Shown one piece after another: positions 50,627-60,027 of a stretch of DNA of 64,000 nt (position 1 is its first letter; each line of letters begins with the position of its first letter). This DNA is from Lachnospiraceae bacterium GAM79. Lineage in GTDB: Bacteria; Bacillota; Clostridia; Lachnospirales; Lachnospiraceae. The stretch covers positions 1,860,001-1,924,000 of the forward strand of contig AP018536.1 of assembly GCA_003584705.1 (NCBI GenBank), in the 5' to 3' direction. Position numbers and translations under genes: made by a program. The notes below the pieces were generated by a model. That model worked only from the letters and a program-made list of their open reading frames with translations, was not told where the DNA came from and searched no databases.

Positions 50627-51484
50627 ATGGATCTGACAGATAACGTAATTGAAGAGGTGCAGAAAAAAGAAGGACTGATCGCATCTTTCCTGGATACCCT
50701 GCCGGAAAAGGCACTGAATCTTGGCATCCGGATCGGACTGGCACTGGTATTCTTTTTCATTGGAATGCAGCTGATCAGGCTGATCCGCAAGATCATCCGT
50801 AAATCTATGAACCGGGCGGGAGCCGAGACCGGTGTGATCCAGTTCGTGGACTCTTTTGTAAAAGCTTCTTTATATATAATACTGATCCTGACACTGGCGT
50901 CCTCCTTCGGCGTGGACGCAGCCAGCATTGTTGCGTTGCTGGGATCGGCCGGCGTGGCCATCGGTCTGGCAGTGCAGGGAAGTCTGTCTAATCTGGCGGG
51001 CGGTGTGCTGATTTTATTATTGAAGCCGTTTAAGGTGGGAGATTACATTGTGGAAGGCTCCTCCGGTAAGGAAGGTACAGTAAAAGAGATCCAGATCTTC
51101 TATACAAAGCTGTTAACCTATGATAATCAGACGATTATTCTTCCAAACGGCAATCTGGCAAATAACACCATTGTGAATGTCACTGCTGCCGAATCCAGGC
51201 GATGTGATGTGAAGGTGTCTATTGCTTACAGCGCAGATATTAAGAAGGCAAAGGAAGTTCTGACAAAGGTTCTCTCTGAAGATCCCGATACTATAAAGGA
51301 AAGAGAGCATTTTGTATTTGTAGATGAACTGGCAGACTCCGGAATCAACCTATGTGTACGCTGCTGGTTCAAAAATGAGGATTTCTGGCAGGGAAAATGG
51401 CGTATTACCGAACAGTGTAAGTATGCACTTGATAAAGCAGAAATTGAAATACCGTTCCCGCAGATGGATGTGCATATGCGTTAA
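50627..51484 (+). CDS. mscS: MscS-type small-conductance mechanosensitive channel
   Basis: 285 residues: an N-terminal helix region, three membrane segments (about 27-50, 68-95 and 98-125) and the pore helix GSAGVAIGLAVQGSLSNLAGG, then the soluble beta domain (KPFKVGDYI, LPNGNLANNTIVNVT). It opens on membrane tension to release solutes in osmotic downshock. It is close enough to glgB to share a transcript, although the functional link is not obvious. A promoter for the next operon follows. Confidence 0.94.
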   Translation: MDLTDNVIEEVQKKEGLIASFLDTLPEKALNLGIRIGLALVFFFIGMQLIRLIRKIIRKSMNRAGAETGVIQFVDSFVKASLYIILILTLASSFGVDAASIVALLGSAGVAIGLAVQGSLSNLAGGVLILLLKPFKVGDYIVEGSSGKEGTVKEIQIFYTKLLTYDNQTIILPNGNLANNTIVNVTAAESRRCDVKVSIAYSADIKKAKEVLTKVLSEDPDTIKEREHFVFVDELADSGINLCVRCWFKNEDFWQGKWRITEQCKYALDKAEIEIPFPQMDVHMR

Positions 51485-51497
51485 TTAAAAATAGATA

Positions 51498-51526
51498 TTG
51501 AATTTTACAGACTATAATGATAATAT
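51498..51526 (+). promoter_or_regulatory. Promoter of the nucleoside ABC operon
   Basis: TTGAAT (51498-51503), 17 bp, TAATAT (51521-51526). A TATAAT at 51513 lacks a -35 box at correct spacing. No purine riboswitch fold was recognised in the roughly 45-base leader. Confidence 0.5.
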
Positions 51527-51577
51527 TACCGTTGTGATTCAATGTTTTAATATTTACATTTTTAGGAGGAAAAAATT

Positions 51578-52759
51578 ATGAAAAAGTTTCTGGCACTTGC
51601 ACTTGCATCTGTCATGGCTGTTTCTCTGGTAGCATGCGGCAGCACCAATGCTGACACCAATGCAGAATCCAGTGCGGCAGCTACCACCACTGCAACAACT
51701 GCAGAGAGCAGCAGTGAAGAACCCGGTCTGAAGATCGCTATCGTATCCAGCCCCTCCGGCGTGGATGACGGTTCCTTCAATCAGGACAACTACAACGGTG
51801 TTCTGAAGTTCATTGAGGAGAATCCGAATGCAACCGTAACCCCCATCCGTGAGGAGACCGGTGACAGCGCAGCAGCTGTTCAGGCTGTAGCTGATGTTGT
51901 AGCTGATTATGATGTTATTGTATGCTGTGGTTTCCAGTTTGCAGGTATCGGCAATCTGGCACAGGAGAATCCGGATACCAAGTTCATCCTGATCGATTCC
52001 TGGCCTACCGTTGATGGTACCGAAGTAACCGCAGATCAGGTGATCGACAACGTATACGCTGCTTACTATGCTGAGCAGGAGAGTGGTTTCTATGCAGGTA
52101 TGGCTGCAGCTCTGTCTACCACCACAGGTAAGGTAGCAGTAGTAAACGGTATTGCATATCCTTCCAACGTGAACTACCAGTATGGCTTCGAGTGCGGTGT
52201 TAAGTATGTGAACGGTACCGAAGGCATGAACGTAGAAGTAGTAGAGCTTCCTTCTTACGCAGGTACCGATGTTACCGGCGCTAACGTAGGCGGTAACTAT
52301 GTTGGTAACTTCTCCGATGAAGCTACCGGTAAGGTACTGGGTAATGCTCTGATCGCTGAAGGCGTGGACATCCTGTTCGTAGCAGCAGGTGGTTCCGGTA
52401 ACGGTGTATTCACCGCTGCAAAGGAAGCTGAAGGCGTTAAGGTGATCGGTTGTGATGTTGACCAGTATGATGACGGTGCAAACGGTGACAGCAATATCGT
52501 TCTGACCAGTGGCCTGAAGGTAATGCATGATACTGTTTACAACGTACTGAACGAAGTAAAAGACGGTTCCTTCAAAGGTGCTAATGTGACTCTGACCGCA
52601 GCAGATGATGCTACCGGTTTCGTAAGTGAGGAAGGCAGATGCCAGCTCACCGCAGAGGCTATTGAGAAGATCAATGTAGCACAGGCTCTGTTAAAGGAAG
52701 GCAAGATCGTTCCTGCGGCAAACTTTAACGGTGTAACTCCGGAGACCTTTACCTGGTAG
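51578..52759 (+). CDS. BMP-family nucleoside-binding lipoprotein
   Basis: 393 residues with a lipoprotein signal peptide ending LVAC (C20) and a Ser/Thr/Ala-rich linker. SSPSGVDDGSFNQDNYNGVL is the classic first motif of the BMP/PnrA family, whose members bind purine nucleosides (B. subtilis YufN/NupN, Treponema PnrA). GSGNGVFTAAKEAEGVKVIGCDVDQ is the second-lobe motif. AGGAGG precedes the ATG. A hairpin separates it from the ATPase gene, so it may be expressed in excess over the membrane parts, normal for binding proteins. Confidence 0.93.
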   Translation: MKKFLALALASVMAVSLVACGSTNADTNAESSAAATTTATTAESSSEEPGLKIAIVSSPSGVDDGSFNQDNYNGVLKFIEENPNATVTPIREETGDSAAAVQAVADVVADYDVIVCCGFQFAGIGNLAQENPDTKFILIDSWPTVDGTEVTADQVIDNVYAAYYAEQESGFYAGMAAALSTTTGKVAVVNGIAYPSNVNYQYGFECGVKYVNGTEGMNVEVVELPSYAGTDVTGANVGGNYVGNFSDEATGKVLGNALIAEGVDILFVAAGGSGNGVFTAAKEAEGVKVIGCDVDQYDDGANGDSNIVLTSGLKVMHDTVYNVLNEVKDGSFKGANVTLTAADDATGFVSEEGRCQLTAEAIEKINVAQALLKEGKIVPAANFNGVTPETFTW

Positions 52760-52774
52760 GAAGAATGGATTCAC

Positions 52775-52807
52775 AAGAAGGTGATGGTGAGGAACTGTCA
52801 CCTTCTT
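52775..52807 (+). terminator. Intercistronic hairpin after the binding-protein gene
   Basis: AAGAAGGTGA (52775-52784) pairs perfectly with TCACCTTCTT (52798-52807). The T tract is poor (CTTGTTT), so partial termination or 3'-end protection is more likely than full stop. Confidence 0.65.
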
Positions 52808-52858
52808 CTTGTTTAAACTGCTGTTTAGGCAGGAAAATGTACAGAAATGAGGATGAAC

Positions 52859-54403
52859 ATGTCGGAATATATTGTTGAGATGAAACACATCACCAAACGT
52901 TTTCCCGGGATCGTAGCCAATGACGATGTGACGATCCAGATCAAAAAGGGAGAGATCTTTGCCCTTCTGGGAGAAAATGGTGCAGGAAAATCCACCTTGA
53001 TGAGTATGCTGTTCGGAATGTACGAACCGGATGAAGGAGAGATCTATATCCGGGGTGAAAAGGTGAAGCTGGAATCTCCCAATCATGCCACCAAATTAAA
53101 CATCGGTATGGTACACCAGCATTTCAAACTGGTATCCAACTACACCATTGCTGAGAATATCGTAATGGGTATGGAGCCGGTGAAGAAGGTGCTGGGATGT
53201 ATTCCGGTAGTGGATATGAAGAAGGCCAATCAGGATATCCGGAACCTTTCGGAAAAATACGGACTGGCAGTGAACCCCACCGATGTGATCAGCGACATTA
53301 ATGTCTCTACACAGCAGAGAGTAGAGATCTTAAAGATGCTTTACAGAGAAGCGGAGATCCTCATTTTTGATGAACCCACAGCGGTTCTGACACCGCAGGA
53401 GATCGATTTCCTGTTGGATATTATCAAATCTCTGCGGGATGACGGCAAGACTATCATCCTGATCACACATAAACTGGAAGAAATCAAACGGATCGCGGAC
53501 AGATGTGCCATCCTGAACCGCGGACGTCTGATGGATGTCATGGATGTGGCTACCACGTCCACCAAAGTTATGGCCAACAAAATGGTAGGCCGTGAAGTGA
53601 ATTTTGAGACAGAAAAAGAGCCTGCAAAACCGGGTAAGACCATACTCAGTATCGAGAAACTGAATGTTTACAATAAACAGGATTTCCAGGTGGTAAAGGA
53701 TGTATCTCTGGAGGTACATTCCGGTGAGATCGTTGCGATCGCAGGTGTGGCAGGCAACGGACAGGTAGAAATCGCAGATGCTATTGCGGGACTGGTACCG
53801 GTGCGTTCCGGCAAGATCCTGTTAAACGGCAGAGACATTACGAACCTGTCTATCAGAGAACGAACGACCGAAGGAATTTCCTATATTCCCGAGGATAGAC
53901 AGAATTACGGACTGGTCATGGATTTTACCCTTTCGGAGAATCTGGCGCTTCGTAATTATTACAAAGAGCCGTTCTGTCATAAGGGAGTACTGGATCAGAA
54001 GATTTTTGAAGACAACAGTGAAAAACTGATAGAAAAATACGATATCCGAAGCGGCCAGGGCAGCAAGACAGTGGTACGTTCCATGAGTGGTGGTAATCAG
54101 CAGAAAGCCATTATTGCCAGAGAAGTGGAACAGGATTCCTCCCTGATGATCTTTGTGCAGCCCACCCGTGGACTGGATATCGGTGCCATAGAGAATATCC
54201 ACAAGCAGATCATTGCAGAGAGAGACAAGGGCAAGGCAATCCTTCTGATCTCTCTGGAATTGGATGAGATCATGAATTGTGCGGATACCATCGCAGTTAT
54301 TTATAACGGAAGCATACAGAAGATCGCCAAAGCCAGTGAACTGACCACCAATGAAGTGGGAGAGTTCATGATGGGCGTAAAAAACAAGGAGAAGGAGGCA
54401 TAA
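52859..54403 (+). CDS. Nucleoside ABC transporter ATPase, two fused ABC domains
   Basis: 514 residues from ATG 52859 (GAGGA 5 bases upstream; ATG 52847 is in frame and possible). Domain 1 has a canonical Walker A GENGAGKST and Walker B ILIFDEPTAVLTPQE. Domain 2 has a weakened Walker A GVAGNGQVE but signature MSGGNQQKAIIARE, as in sugar/nucleoside-type (RbsA, YufO/NupO) ATPases. It powers the permeases encoded next. The transporter class imports nucleosides. Confidence 0.95.
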   Translation: MSEYIVEMKHITKRFPGIVANDDVTIQIKKGEIFALLGENGAGKSTLMSMLFGMYEPDEGEIYIRGEKVKLESPNHATKLNIGMVHQHFKLVSNYTIAENIVMGMEPVKKVLGCIPVVDMKKANQDIRNLSEKYGLAVNPTDVISDINVSTQQRVEILKMLYREAEILIFDEPTAVLTPQEIDFLLDIIKSLRDDGKTIILITHKLEEIKRIADRCAILNRGRLMDVMDVATTSTKVMANKMVGREVNFETEKEPAKPGKTILSIEKLNVYNKQDFQVVKDVSLEVHSGEIVAIAGVAGNGQVEIADAIAGLVPVRSGKILLNGRDITNLSIRERTTEGISYIPEDRQNYGLVMDFTLSENLALRNYYKEPFCHKGVLDQKIFEDNSEKLIEKYDIRSGQGSKTVVRSMSGGNQQKAIIAREVEQDSSLMIFVQPTRGLDIGAIENIHKQIIAERDKGKAILLISLELDEIMNCADTIAVIYNGSIQKIAKASELTTNEVGEFMMGVKNKEKEA

Positions 54404-54407
54404 GACC

Positions 54408-55514
54408 ATGAAAAAATTTACAAAATTATGGAATGCGGTAAAGATTCCTCTCCTTGCGATCCTTTGTAGTCTTGTGGCAGGTGGTGTGATCATCGCTGTG
54501 ACCGGTTCCAATCCCTTTAAGGCTTATTACGCACTTCTACAGGGAGGCGGACTGGCACCCAAGTCCTCCTACGCCAGCTACAAGAGTATGCTGACGGACT
54601 TTATGAGTTATGTGAACTATTTTACCCCCATGATCTTCGCGGCACTGGCTGTGGCGGTAGCACTCCGCGCCGGACTGTTTAATATCGGCGTCTCCGGACA
54701 GATGCTGGCAGCCGGATTTACCGCAAGCATCGTTGTGGGCTACAGCAGTCTGAACGCCGTGCTGGCAAAGCCGCTGGTAGTAATCATCGGCCTGATCGTC
54801 GGTGGTCTGGTGGGAGCACTGATCGGCTTCCTGAAATACCGGTTTAATATCAATGAGGTCGTTTCCTCTATTATGTTAAACTATACGTTCCAGTATGTGA
54901 TCAGTTTCTTCATCAATACCTTTTTCGTGGATCCGGTCTCCAGACAGTCAAAGGAAATCTCCGCAGCTTCCAGACTGACACTGATGGATACCATGGTGGG
55001 CAATCTGAAAATGGATATTCCGCTGGGAATTATTCTGGCTCTGCTTACGGTGGTGGCTGTATGGTTCCTGTTAGAGAAGACAAAGCTTGGTTATGAACTG
55101 AAGGCTGTGGGCTATTCCCGCAGTGCTGCAAAATATGCAGGTATCAAGGTAGGCAGAAGCATGGTACTGTCCATGACGATTTCCGGTGCACTGGCCGGAC
55201 TTGCCGGTGTGACTTATTATCTGGGCTATGTGGGATCCATTCAGCCAAAGGTATTGATCAGTACCGGATTTGATGCCATTGCGGTATCCCTGCTTGGTAA
55301 CAACAATCCCTTCGGTATTGTATTTTCTACTATGCTGATCACCCTGATCAGCAAGGGAAGTACTTATATGAAATCTGCGGCCGGCGTGGATGCGGAGATT
55401 GCATCCGTTATCACCGGTATCATCCTTTTGTTCAGCGCATGTAATGCTTACATCAAGTGGAAAATGGAGCGAAACAGAAGAGAGAAAACCAACAAGACAA
55501 AGGAGGACAAATAA
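54408..55514 (+). CDS. Nucleoside ABC transporter permease (NupP/YufP type)
   Basis: 368 residues, about 9 hydrophobic segments, of the RbsC/BPD_transp_2 type. ALRAGLFNIGVSGQMLAAGF and KYAGIKVGRSMVLSMTISGALAGLAG are the conserved glycine-rich core. A basic C-terminal tail of about 15 residues follows. GGAGGCATAAG precedes the ATG, and the next permease begins immediately after the stop. Confidence 0.94.
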   Translation: MKKFTKLWNAVKIPLLAILCSLVAGGVIIAVTGSNPFKAYYALLQGGGLAPKSSYASYKSMLTDFMSYVNYFTPMIFAALAVAVALRAGLFNIGVSGQMLAAGFTASIVVGYSSLNAVLAKPLVVIIGLIVGGLVGALIGFLKYRFNINEVVSSIMLNYTFQYVISFFINTFFVDPVSRQSKEISAASRLTLMDTMVGNLKMDIPLGIILALLTVVAVWFLLEKTKLGYELKAVGYSRSAAKYAGIKVGRSMVLSMTISGALAGLAGVTYYLGYVGSIQPKVLISTGFDAIAVSLLGNNNPFGIVFSTMLITLISKGSTYMKSAAGVDAEIASVITGIILLFSACNAYIKWKMERNRREKTNKTKEDK

Positions 55515-56474
55515 ATGGATATTGTGATCATTGACGGTTTATCCTTTGCACTGCCTTTATTTATTATGGCCATCGGTGGCATCTACTGTGAGAAATCCGG
55601 TGTGACCATGCTGGCGGTAGAAGGCTTACAGGGTTTTGGCGCCTTTATCGGTGCATTCGTGGCGGTTGCCATTGCGGGAAACTTTGCCGGAGACTCTCCG
55701 GCGCCTTTCTACATTGCCATGGTTATGGCGGCTGTGGGCGGAAGTCTGTTTGCACTGATCCATGCCATGTTATGTCTGAAGTTCAAGGCCAATCAGGTTA
55801 TCAGTGGTGTGGTAGTCAATATTCTGGCCATGGCGCTGACCGCATATTTAACGAAGCTGTTCAACAGAGTGGTATTTGGTGCTACGTCCGATAAGTTCGT
55901 ACTGACTGTTTCTTCCAGAATTACCATCTCGGGAATCTCTAAGATTCCGGTACTGGGAGCGGTATTTACCAATCTGTATCCTTTTGAACTGGTGATTGTG
56001 GTAGTGGCTTTCGTGGCGTGGTTTGTGATGTATAAGACCCGCTTCGGCATGCATCTGCGTGCCTGCGGTGACAATCCCCATGCAGTGGATGCGGCCGGAA
56101 GACAGGTGGGACAGATCCGTCTGGCAGCCATTATGATCTGTGGTGCGTTGTCGGGACTGGGAGGTATCTGTTTCGCGTATTCCATTTCCGCAAACTTTTC
56201 CTCCAGTATTTATGTAGGTTACGGTTATCTGGCTATTGCGGCACTGATCTTCGGCAACTGGCGTATCCTGCCGACTCTGGGAGCGTGTCTGTTGTTCGGA
56301 TTTGCCAGATCCGGTGGATACCGTCTGGTACAGGTGCTGCAGATGCCCAGCAGTTATCAGGATCTGGTCATGATCCTGCCTTATGTACTGACTTTGCTGC
56401 TTCTGGTATTCTTCTCCAAACAGAACGGTGCACCGAGAGCACTGGGAGTGATCTACGACAAAGGTGCAAGATAA
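55515..56474 (+). CDS. Nucleoside ABC transporter permease (NupQ/YufQ type)
   Basis: 319 residues with about 8 hydrophobic segments. IGGIYCEKSGVTMLAVEGLQG and HLRACGDNPHAVDAAGRQV match the second permease of the nucleoside importer. Zero bases separate it from its partner. A bidirectional terminator 49 bases after the stop ends the operon. Confidence 0.94.
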   Translation: MDIVIIDGLSFALPLFIMAIGGIYCEKSGVTMLAVEGLQGFGAFIGAFVAVAIAGNFAGDSPAPFYIAMVMAAVGGSLFALIHAMLCLKFKANQVISGVVVNILAMALTAYLTKLFNRVVFGATSDKFVLTVSSRITISGISKIPVLGAVFTNLYPFELVIVVVAFVAWFVMYKTRFGMHLRACGDNPHAVDAAGRQVGQIRLAAIMICGALSGLGGICFAYSISANFSSSIYVGYGYLAIAALIFGNWRILPTLGACLLFGFARSGGYRLVQVLQMPSSYQDLVMILPYVLTLLLLVFFSKQNGAPRALGVIYDKGAR

Positions 56475-56522
56475 GCAGACATTTGCAGAACGCAGCTTTG
56501 CATGGCTCTGAAGAGTTACTAC

Positions 56523-56556
56523 AAAAAAAGAGAAAGCGAAAAGCTTTCTCTTTTTT
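56523..56556. terminator. Bidirectional terminator (nup operon and tRNA-Thr)
   Basis: GAGAAAGC (56530-56537) pairs with GCTTTCTC (56543-56550), flanked by seven A upstream and six T downstream, so it works in both directions. Confidence 0.92.
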
Positions 56557-56566
56557 AATACATATA

Positions 56567-56639
56567 AGCTGAAAATGGGACTCGAACCCACGACCCCTTC
56601 ATTACGAGTGAAGTGCTCTACCAACTGAGCTATTTCAGC
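56567..56639 (-). tRNA. tRNA-Thr (anticodon CGT)
   Basis: The minus strand folds to a full cloverleaf of 73 bases: acceptor GCTGAAA/TTTCAGC, D stem GCTC/GAGC, anticodon stem CTTCA/TGAAG with loop CTCGTAA, T arm with TTCGAGT. The anticodon CGT reads ACG. The discriminator is T and CCA is not encoded. Confidence 0.97.
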
Positions 56640-56649
56640 GGACTAGGTT

Positions 56650-56678
56650 ATTATATATGTTCTTGGGAAATTTTGCAA
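56650..56678 (-). promoter_or_regulatory. Promoter of tRNA-Thr (minus strand)
   Basis: On the minus strand: TTGCAA (56678-56673), 17 bp, TATAAT (56655-56650), about 10 bases before the mature 5' end. Confidence 0.75.
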
Positions 56679-56770
56679 CTGTAAAATTTTTTATTTTCGC
56701 AGAACGTTTCACAAAGCCGTAAATTATGTAGGAGACCGTAAGACAAAAACGCCTGCGGATCTCCGAAAGG

Positions 56771-57583
56771 TCAGTTGCGGTGCTTTTTGCTGTAATGTTC
56801 CAGAGACTGTGTCAGCAGATAGAGCAGCATGGCAATCACACATAGCAGTAAGATGGAACTGATTACCATATCCAGCTGGAAGACCTGGGAACCGTAGATG
56901 ATCAGGTAGCCCAGTCCCCGTCTGGCGGCGAGAAATTCCCCGATGATAACACCTACCAGGGACAGCCCGATATTGACTTTGGTGGTACTGAGCAGGGTGG
57001 GAATGGATCCCGGCAGTACCACTTTGAAAAAGATATCCCTGCGGTTTCCACCCAGTGTGCGGATCAGAATCTCCTTTTCCGGATCTACCTGATGAAAGGC
57101 GGTGTAAAAGCTGATGATGGATCCGAATACTGCCACAGAGATTCCAGCAATGATGATGGTGTTGATCCCGGTGCCCAGCCAGACAATAAACAGAGGAGCC
57201 AGAGCGGATTTCGGAAGGCTGTTGAGCAGTACCAGATAAGGCTCTAAGATCTCCGACAGCTGCCTGGAAAACCACAGCAGAGTGGATAACAGAAGACTGA
57301 CGAAAAATACCAGCAGGAAACTCAGGATCGTTTCTAACAGTGTGATACCGATATGCATCGGAAGGGACCGCTCTGTCCATAATTCGCCAAGGCACAGAAT
57401 GACTCTGTGGGGACTGGAGAAAAAGAAACTGTCGATCCAGTCAAGATCTGCACTTACTTCCCACAGGAGTAAAAAGATTCCCAGAAGAAAAAAGCGCAGG
57501 AAGGAGACCTGTCTGTGATGGCTTTTGTGTTTTCGAAGATATTGTTCCTGAACGGTCAGAGGTTGTTTAGTTTGTGGTCTCAT
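56771..57583 (-). CDS. ABC transporter permease, SsuC/TauC-type
   Basis: 270 residues, six membrane segments after a basic N terminus. The EAA loop reads RTLGGNRRDIFFKVVLPGSIPTLLSTTKVNIGLS with GVIIGEFLAARRGLGYLI afterwards, the pattern of nitrate/sulfonate/taurine and thiamine-precursor permeases. It overlaps the ATPase gene by 17 bases. No substrate-binding protein lies beside it, so the substrate cannot be told. Confidence 0.88.
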   Translation of the reverse strand: MRPQTKQPLTVQEQYLRKHKSHHRQVSFLRFFLLGIFLLLWEVSADLDWIDSFFFSSPHRVILCLGELWTERSLPMHIGITLLETILSFLLVFFVSLLLSTLLWFSRQLSEILEPYLVLLNSLPKSALAPLFIVWLGTGINTIIIAGISVAVFGSIISFYTAFHQVDPEKEILIRTLGGNRRDIFFKVVLPGSIPTLLSTTKVNIGLSLVGVIIGEFLAARRGLGYLIIYGSQVFQLDMVISSILLLCVIAMLLYLLTQSLEHYSKKHRN

Positions 57584-58340
57584 CCGTTAATTCCTCCCAG
57601 AGTTGTTTGAAATAATATGGAAATTCTGGCGCATTTCTGGCAGCCAGCGGTGATGCATCCGGAAGCGTGAGCCGGATGGGGAGAACGGCCTTGATCGTCG
57701 CCGGCCTCGCAGACAGTACATAGACCTTGTCGGCCAGACTGATGGCTTCCGACAGATCGTGAGTGACGATGATCATAGTCTTACCAGCCTGCCGGATCAG
57801 CCGGCAGATATCCGCGGATACCATGAGCCTGGTCTGGTAATCCAGGGCGCTGAAGGGTTCATCCAGAAGGAGCAGCTGGGGATCCAGGGCAAGGGTACGG
57901 ATCAGGGCAGCACGCTGCTTCATGCCGCCGGACAATTCGCTGGGACGTTTATCCTGAAAGCTTTCCAGACCATAGTCGGACAGAAGCTGTTTCACATAGT
58001 CGGTACGCTCTTTGGTAAGAGCATGATGGATCTCCAGTCCCAGAGTGACATTCTGGTAGATGGTACGCCATTCGAAGAGATGATCGTGCTGCAGCATATA
58101 GCCGACACGGGGATAGTGAAGGGATCCGTCGGGATTGTTGACTACGATGGTGCCGGTCTCCGGAGCAAGCAGTCCCGCAATGATAGACAGCAGCGTGGAC
58201 TTCCCGCAGCCGCTGGGACCTACTAAAGCGACAAATTCCCCTTCCTCCACCTGAAAGGAGACATCTTTTATGGCACCGGTCTCGCCCGCCAGATTATGAT
58301 AGGAGTAACCTATGTTTTTTAATTCGATGAGAGCTCCCAT
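57567..58340 (-). CDS. ABC transporter ATPase, SsuB/TauB-type
   Basis: 257 residues with Walker A GPSGCGKST, Q loop, signature ELSGGMKQRAALIRTLA, Walker B LLLLDEPFSALD and H loop VTHDLSEAISLAD. It forms a two-gene unit with the permease. The missing binding protein must be encoded elsewhere or the pair is a remnant. I see no TPP or other riboswitch upstream. Confidence 0.9.
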   Translation of the reverse strand: MGALIELKNIGYSYHNLAGETGAIKDVSFQVEEGEFVALVGPSGCGKSTLLSIIAGLLAPETGTIVVNNPDGSLHYPRVGYMLQHDHLFEWRTIYQNVTLGLEIHHALTKERTDYVKQLLSDYGLESFQDKRPSELSGGMKQRAALIRTLALDPQLLLLDEPFSALDYQTRLMVSADICRLIRQAGKTMIIVTHDLSEAISLADKVYVLSARPATIKAVLPIRLTLPDASPLAARNAPEFPYYFKQLWEELTDETTN

Positions 58341-58438
58341 AAAAAGGCATACTTCCTTAACTTGAATATTTATTGTTATAGTATGAATTTAAAAGAAAAA
58401 AGTGTTTTTGCTACCCGAAAGTGATGAAATTCACTGTA

Positions 58439-58467
58439 TTGCATTAAAGTGTCGTTTGTGATATGAT
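58439..58467 (+). promoter_or_regulatory. Promoter of argH
   Basis: TTGCAT (58439-58444), 17 bp, TATGAT (58462-58467). Confidence 0.6.
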
Positions 58468-58540
58468 TAATTGCAATCAATGTCTATGAGAAAAATTGTC
58501 TGATAGGCTGCTGACAGAATAAAAAGATGGGAGAATGACC

Positions 58541-59962
58541 ATGGCACAATTATGGGGAGGACGCTTTACGAAACAGACCGATCAGCTGGTATTTGATTTC
58601 AATGCGTCCATAACATTCGATAAGAGATTGTTTCATGAAGATGTCACCGGAAGTATCGTACATGCCACCATGCTGGCAAAGCAGGGAATCCTCACCGAGG
58701 AGGAGAAAAAGAGCATTATCGAAGGACTGACCGGTATTTTAGAGGATGTGGATGCCGGAAAGCTTACAATCGACGAAACCCAGGAGGATATCCACAGTTT
58801 TGTAGAGGCAACCCTGATCGACCGGATCGGTGATGCAGGTAAAAAGCTTCACACCGGACGCAGCCGTAACGACCAGGTGGCGTTGGACATGCGTCTCTAT
58901 ACCAGAGCGAGAGTGGCAGAGACAGACGGACTTCTGGAAAAGCTTCTGGAAGCCATTCTGGACACCATGGAGAACAACTTAGAGACCTATATGCCGGGAT
59001 TCACCCATTTACAGAAGGCACAGCCCATTACTCTGGCTCATCATTATGGTGCCTATTTTGAAATGTTCAAGAGGGACAGACAGCGTCTGGCCGATATTTA
59101 CAAACGTATGAATTATTGTCCTCTGGGAGCAGGAGCACTGGCCGGTACCACGTATCCGTTAGACCGTGAGTATACCGCAAAGCTGCTTCGTTTTGAAGGA
59201 CCGACATTAAACAGTATCGATTCCGTGGCGGACAGAGATTATCTGATCGAGTTCCTTTCCGCACTTTCCACGATCATGATGCATTTAAGCCGTTTCAGCG
59301 AAGAAATCATTATCTGGAATTCCAATGAGTACCAGTTCGTGGAACTGGACGATGCCTATTCCACTGGAAGCAGCATTATGCCTCAGAAGAAGAACCCGGA
59401 TATCGCCGAACTGGTAAGAGGCAAGACCGGAAGAGTCTACGGTGCCCTGATGGCGTTACTTACCACCATGAAGGGACTGCCCCTTGCTTATAATAAAGAC
59501 ATGCAGGAAGACAAGGAGATGGCTTTTGATGCCATGGATACCGTAGCGGACTGTATTGCCTTATTTACCGGCATGATAAAGACCATGAAGTTCCGTAAGG
59601 ACCGTATGGCAAAGAGTGCCATGAACGGATTTACCAATGCTACGGATGCCGCAGATTATCTGGTAGGTAAGGGTGTACCTTTCCGGGATGCTCATGGCAT
59701 TATCGGACGCCTGGTACTGTATTGTATTGAAAAGGATACTTCCATTGATGCCCTGAGCCTGGAAGAATTACGTTCCATCAGTGATAAGTTTGATGAGGAC
59801 ATTTACGATGCCATTTCCTTAAAGACCTGTGTGGAAAAGCGGCTGACCATCGGTGCTCCCGGTGCGGAAATGATGAAGCAGGTCATTGAGAAAAATAAAG
59901 AATACCTGAAAACAAATGCCATAGAAGTATATCAACAGGCTTTGGAAGACCGCATTCAGTAA
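58541..59962 (+). CDS. argH: Argininosuccinate lyase
   Basis: 473 residues from ATG 58541 (GGGAG with 7-8 base spacing; ATG 58535 is in frame but abuts it). [11 protein letters not shown] opens the family. [16 protein letters not shown] and [23 protein letters not shown] carry the catalytic loop of the fumarase/aspartase superfamily. It splits argininosuccinate into arginine and fumarate. No argG is adjacent. asd follows after 65 bases. Confidence 0.97.
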   Translation: MAQLWGGRFTKQTDQLVFDFNASITFDKRLFHEDVTGSIVHATMLAKQGILTEEEKKSIIEGLTGILEDVDAGKLTIDETQEDIHSFVEATLIDRIGDAGKKLHTGRSRNDQVALDMRLYTRARVAETDGLLEKLLEAILDTMENNLETYMPGFTHLQKAQPITLAHHYGAYFEMFKRDRQRLADIYKRMNYCPLGAGALAGTTYPLDREYTAKLLRFEGPTLNSIDSVADRDYLIEFLSALSTIMMHLSRFSEEIIIWNSNEYQFVELDDAYSTGSSIMPQKKNPDIAELVRGKTGRVYGALMALLTTMKGLPLAYNKDMQEDKEMAFDAMDTVADCIALFTGMIKTMKFRKDRMAKSAMNGFTNATDAADYLVGKGVPFRDAHGIIGRLVLYCIEKDTSIDALSLEELRSISDKFDEDIYDAISLKTCVEKRLTIGAPGAEMMKQVIEKNKEYLKTNAIEVYQQALEDRIQ

Positions 59963-60027
59963 GTGGAAACTGAACAGGTCTTTTGCAGATAAAATAAAAA
60001 TGCACAAAGATGAGGAGGAAATGAAAA

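Noticed and set aside
51527..51577. Purine riboswitch before the nucleoside transporter
   Set aside because: The leader is too short and lacks the conserved three-way junction sequences.
58341..58534. TPP or other riboswitch in the divergent region before the SsuB-like gene
   Set aside because: No CTGAGA or other core motif seen; only promoter-like sequence was found.
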